From positions 1 through 64,000 of the forward strand of contig CACYHQ010000001.1 of NCBI GenBank assembly GCA_902774245.1: a stretch of DNA of 64,000 nt. Reading direction: 5' to 3'. Of the stretch, positions 61,054 to 64,000 are shown in pieces. Within the stretch, counting starts at the first letter, position 1. Each line of letters opens with the position of its first letter. The DNA is from an uncultured bacterium (lineage in GTDB: Bacteria; Verrucomicrobiota; Lentisphaeria; Victivallales; UBA1829). Under the pieces are notes generated by a model. It made no database searches. It worked only from the letters and a program-made list of their open reading frames with translations, and was not told where the DNA came from. The position numbers and the translations under genes are program-made.

Positions 61054-62490
61054 ATGTTTGAAAATCTTTCCGACAAATTTCAGGAAGTCTTCCGCAAGCT
61101 CCGCGGACAGACGACCATTTCCGAATCCAATATCGCCGAATCCATGCAGGACGTCCGCGACGCCCTGATCGACGCCGACGTCAATATCGAGATCGCCGAC
61201 GAGTTCGTTTCCGAAGTCCGGCAGGCGTGCCTCGGCGAAGCCGTCGTGAAGAGCGTCACCCCCGGCCAGCAGGCCGTCAAGATCGTCCACGACAAACTCG
61301 TCGAGCTCATGGGATCCGCCGAGGCGGAACTCAACACGGGAGCGCATCCGAACATCATCCTCATGGTCGGTCTGCACGGCTCCGGCAAGACGACCACTAG
61401 CGCCAAGCTCGCGCTGCACCTGAAGAACAAGGGCAAAAAGGTCCTGCTCGCGGCATGCGACGTGTACCGTCCCGCGGCCATCGACCAGCTGAAGGTGCTC
61501 GGCGGCGAGATCGGCGTCCCGGTCTACGCGGAGGAAGGCGTCGGGGACGTCCCCGGCATCGCGCTCCGCGCGCTTGAACAGGCGCGTTCCGAAAACGCCG
61601 ACTTCCTGATTATCGACACCGCGGGCCGTCTCCAGATCGACACCGCCATGGTGCAGGAGCTCGTGATGGTGTCCAGCGTCACGCAGGCGGGCGAAATCCT
61701 GCTCGTTGCGGACGCCGCCCTCGGTCAGCAGGCCGTCTCCGTGGCGCGACATTTCAACGACGCGCTCCACATCACCGGCATCGTGCTCACCAAGCTCGAC
61801 GGCGATGCGCGCGGCGGTGCGGCGCTCTCCATCCGCAAGGTCACCGGATGCCCCGTCAAGTTCACGGGTTCCGGCGAAAAACTGGAGGACCTCGACGTCT
61901 TCCACCCCGACCGCATGGCGTCCCGAATCCTCGGCATGGGCGACGTGGTGTCGCTCGTCGAACGCGCCGTGGAGAAGATCGACCAGGAGGAAGCGGCGAA
62001 GTTCGAGGAGAAGATCCGCAAGAACACGTTCGACTTCGACGATTTCCTGGGCCAGCTGCGCCAGATGACGCGCCTCGGCGGCCTCGAAGCCATCCTGAAA
62101 TTCCTCCCCGGCGGCGACAAGCTCTCCGGCATCGCCGAGCTCGCGCCCTCGAAATTTGCCGGCATGGAGGCGATCATCCTCTCCATGACCAAGTTCGAAC
62201 GCGCCAACGCCGAACAGATCGACATGCCGCGGCGCCGCCGCATCGCGAAGGGCTCCGGGCGCTCCGTCGAGGAAGTCTCCCAGCTCATCAAGCAGTTCCT
62301 CCTCATGAAGAAAGTCATGAAGAACAACAGCCTGCTCGACCGGATGGCCGGCGGCATGCGCGGCGGTTTCGGAGGTATGGGCGGAATGGGCGGCTTCGGA
62401 GGCATGGGCGGCTTCGGCGGCGGCATGGGCGGTTTCCGCATGCGCGGCAGCAATTACACCCCGCCGAAAAAGAAACGCCGCAAGAAATAA
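61054..62490 (+). CDS. ffh: Signal recognition particle protein
   Basis: The 478-residue GTPase binds SRP RNA and signal sequences to target proteins to the membrane. The N domain leads to the G domain with GLHGSGKTTTSAKLA, DTAGRLQ and TKLDGDARGG. The M domain follows (from about 300) with FDFDDFLGQL and the RNA-binding RRRRIAKGSGRSVEEVSQL. The tail is an unusually Gly/Met-rich stretch (GGFGGMGGMGGF and on) ending KKKRRKK. ATG 61054 is supported by the family start MFENLSDKFQ; a long upstream frame extension is opposite the rluA-type gene and not real. lpxB follows 24 bp downstream. Confidence 0.96.
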   Translation: MFENLSDKFQEVFRKLRGQTTISESNIAESMQDVRDALIDADVNIEIADEFVSEVRQACLGEAVVKSVTPGQQAVKIVHDKLVELMGSAEAELNTGAHPNIILMVGLHGSGKTTTSAKLALHLKNKGKKVLLAACDVYRPAAIDQLKVLGGEIGVPVYAEEGVGDVPGIALRALEQARSENADFLIIDTAGRLQIDTAMVQELVMVSSVTQAGEILLVADAALGQQAVSVARHFNDALHITGIVLTKLDGDARGGAALSIRKVTGCPVKFTGSGEKLEDLDVFHPDRMASRILGMGDVVSLVERAVEKIDQEEAAKFEEKIRKNTFDFDDFLGQLRQMTRLGGLEAILKFLPGGDKLSGIAELAPSKFAGMEAIILSMTKFERANAEQIDMPRRRRIAKGSGRSVEEVSQLIKQFLLMKKVMKNNSLLDRMAGGMRGGFGGMGGMGGFGGMGGFGGGMGGFRMRGSNYTPPKKKRRKK

Positions 62491-62514
62491 GCCGAATCAC
62501 GGGAGCAAACGATT

Positions 62515-63687
62515 ATGAGTCAGGAAAAACCGCTGATCTGGATCATGGCCGGAGAATCGTCCGGCGACCTCTACGGCGCTCGCATCGCGCAGGAAGTGAT
62601 GAAACAATGCCCCGCCGCCACCGTTCGCGGCATGGGCGGACAGCGCATGCGCGAGGCGGGCGTGGACCTCTTCATCGACTCCTCCGAACTCGGCGTGGTC
62701 GGTTTCATCGAGGTCTTCGCGCACATCGGCACGTTCATCCGCATCTTCTTCCAGTGCATCGCCCTCGCGAAGAAGGAACGCCCCGACGCCGTGATGGTCA
62801 TCGACAATCCCGGATTCAACATCCGCCTCGCAAAACGCCTTTGGAAGCTCGGCATCCCGGTCGTCTGGTTCGTCAGTCCGCAGGTCTGGGCATGGCGCAA
62901 ATCCAACATCCCGCGCATCGCCAGATACTGCCGCAAGCTCATCGTGATCTTCCCGTTCGAAACGGAAGTCTGGGCGGGCTCCGGACTTGAGACGCATTTC
63001 GACGGGCATCCGCTGATCGAGATCGTCCGCGAACGCACCGACCCGACGCTGAAACGCGACCCGAACCACGTGCTGATCCTGCCCGGCAGCCGCGGACACG
63101 AAACGTCGTCGCTGCTGGAGCCGTTCCTGAAGACCGTGCTGATCCTTCACGAACGCCATCCCGAACTCTACTTCACGATCTCGCTCCCGCGCGAGCAGAT
63201 TTACCGCGACGTCCTCGCGGGGCTCGACCAGTTCACGCGGCATCATCCCGAAATGCAGGACGTCCGCATCGACGTCAAGACGGGCGTCACTCCGCTCGCC
63301 ATTCAGGAGTGCTCCGCCGGGCTCGCCGCATCCGGCACGGTCACGGTCGAATGCGCCATCGCGGGGCTGCCGCTCGTCGTCGCCTACAAGCTGAACTACA
63401 TCACATTCTTCTTCGCGCGTCTCGTCGTGCGCAAGCTTTTCCGCAACGCCTTCACCATGGTGAACATCATCCTGAACCGGAAATCCTTCGAGGAATTCCT
63501 CCAGTATCAGGTCAGGCCGCGCGACATGGCCGACGCGCTGGAACGCATCCTGCCCGGCGGTTCCCGCAGAGCCGAGGTGGAAAAGGACATGGAGGAACTC
63601 CGTCAGATGCTCGCGCCCGGTTCGACGAACGCCACGGCCAACGCCGCGCGCCATCTGCTTTCCACGGCAAAGCTGTTACCGAAGTAA
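62515..63687 (+). CDS. lpxB: Lipid-A-disaccharide synthase
   Basis: The 390-residue GT19 enzyme joins UDP-2,3-diacylglucosamine and lipid X into the lipid A disaccharide. The start MAGESSGDLYGARI is canonical, as are VIDNPGFNIRLAK, FVSPQVWAWR, ILPGSRGHE and SGTVTVECAIAGLPLVVAYK. It is direct evidence of a lipid A-containing outer membrane. GGGAGC lies before the ATG. It follows ffh by 24 bp; other lpx genes are not in the window. Confidence 0.96.
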   Translation: MSQEKPLIWIMAGESSGDLYGARIAQEVMKQCPAATVRGMGGQRMREAGVDLFIDSSELGVVGFIEVFAHIGTFIRIFFQCIALAKKERPDAVMVIDNPGFNIRLAKRLWKLGIPVVWFVSPQVWAWRKSNIPRIARYCRKLIVIFPFETEVWAGSGLETHFDGHPLIEIVRERTDPTLKRDPNHVLILPGSRGHETSSLLEPFLKTVLILHERHPELYFTISLPREQIYRDVLAGLDQFTRHHPEMQDVRIDVKTGVTPLAIQECSAGLAASGTVTVECAIAGLPLVVAYKLNYITFFFARLVVRKLFRNAFTMVNIILNRKSFEEFLQYQVRPRDMADALERILPGGSRRAEVEKDMEELRQMLAPGSTNATANAARHLLSTAKLLPK

Positions 63688-63710
63688 GCCAAGGGGGAAT
63701 CATTTCCCGT

Positions 63711-64000
63711 TCAATTCTGCCCGCCGAAAGCCTCAATGCGTCCGGCGGGATTTTCATTCTGTCCGGCTTCCGCGCCTGTGTTGCGTCCGGCATTCTCATT
63801 CCGGACGCCGCGCTGTCCGCCGCCCGCCGTCCGGTCACGGCTGAACGCCGGACGGTTATTGTTCGGCGCGAACGGCCTCATCACGCCTCCGGCAGGCGGC
63901 ATGAAGATGTTTCCGGCGCGGCCCTGCCTGGGCCCGTTCTGAGCGGTCGCCGGAGCACGCGTGCGTCCCCTCGACTGCAAAGCCGGATTCGGATTCTGTC
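63711..64000 (-). CDS. Gly/Asn/Arg/Pro-rich C-terminal fragment, partial hypothetical protein
   Basis: This frame is open across the right edge and ends with TGA at 63711 on the minus strand, giving 95 visible residues. They are low-complexity (NNNRPAF, GGGQRGVRNENAGRN) with no recognised motif. It may be the disordered tail of a larger protein. The composition is not that of a shadow of a known gene, but a frame this short and biased could also be chance. Confidence 0.4.
   Translation of the reverse strand, partial: QNPNPALQSRGRTRAPATAQNGPRQGRAGNIFMPPAGGVMRPFAPNNNRPAFSRDRTAGGGQRGVRNENAGRNTGAEAGQNENPAGRIEAFGGQN
63720..63753 (+). terminator. Possible terminator of ffh-lpxB
   Basis: CCCGCCG (63720-63726) pairs with CGGCGGG (63743-63749) and ATTTTCATT follows. 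It lies 33 bp after lpxB but inside the possible minus-strand coding region, and its T-tract is weak. Confidence 0.4.

Overview
The window reads as ordinary chromosome from a high-GC, Gram-negative, probably anaerobic and saccharolytic bacterium. LpxB, Lol lipoprotein-export genes, TolC, an RND pump and several lipoproteins indicate an outer membrane. HydF points to [FeFe]-hydrogenase fermentation. Two secreted GH2 enzymes and one secreted GH9 enzyme point to polysaccharide or glycoprotein use. The gene content and a proline-rich membrane protein with TIxLKKP-type repeats fit a Verrucomicrobiota/Lentisphaerota (Victivallales-like) gut organism; that placement is inference. No rRNA, tRNA, CRISPR array, prophage or insertion sequence was seen.

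Layout. 1-250: end of an FG-GAP-type surface protein and a strong terminator. 444-4592: argG-ppk-mazG. 4697-7221 (minus): cdaA-ybbR-hlyIII, the c-di-AMP synthesis module plus a HlyIII protein. 7340-10112 (minus): a large acyltransferase/acyl-ACP ligase broken by a 10-bp tandem duplication. 10381-15849: tolC, gltX, def, a membrane protein and a bacterial CDC123/D123 homologue. 16021-21469: GH2 enzyme, hydF, MFS transporter. 21565-24246 (minus): second GH2 enzyme. 24886-27383 (minus): repeat-rich membrane protein and a CNNM/CorC protein. 27615-32518: exported protein plus an FbpABC-like ABC importer. 32684-36386: metK, adenosine-kinase-like gene, ahcY, a compact S-adenosylmethionine cycle. 36502-40059 (minus): GH9 enzyme with an inserted LamG domain. 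40235-42046 (minus): small membrane protein and an Aah/TibC-type autotransporter heptosyltransferase. 42268-47339: RND adaptor, RND pump, gmhB. 47462-49124: Lrp-type regulator overlapping an aminotransferase. 49206-52715 (minus): lolE-lolD-D-aminoacylase. 52870-56122: U32 peptidase and a lipoprotein. 56229-59885 (minus): BamE-like lipoprotein, HPr, trkA, trkH. 59974-60945 (minus) rluA-type gene, divergent from ffh-lpxB (61054-63687). The window ends in a Gly/Asn/Arg-rich partial gene.

Promoters are easy to read here: many genes have a TTGA(A/T/C)-like -35 box 16-17 bp from a TATATT-like -10 box, and I list 18 such sites. Several promoter pairs are divergent, and one pair (ffh/rluA) shares its -10 region. 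Shine-Dalgarno use is uneven: argG, def, the CDC123 homologue and the heptosyltransferase have clear sites, while gltX, metK and the U32 gene have none.

The items most worth a second look are the 10-bp duplication that splits the acyl-ACP ligase, the bacterial CDC123 homologue downstream of gltX-def, the roughly 95-residue insert in GltX, the DCA-for-DGA change in the diadenylate cyclase, the LamG domain nested inside the GH9 catalytic domain, and the TibC-like heptosyltransferase. I did not find a clearly new multi-gene defence or signalling system.
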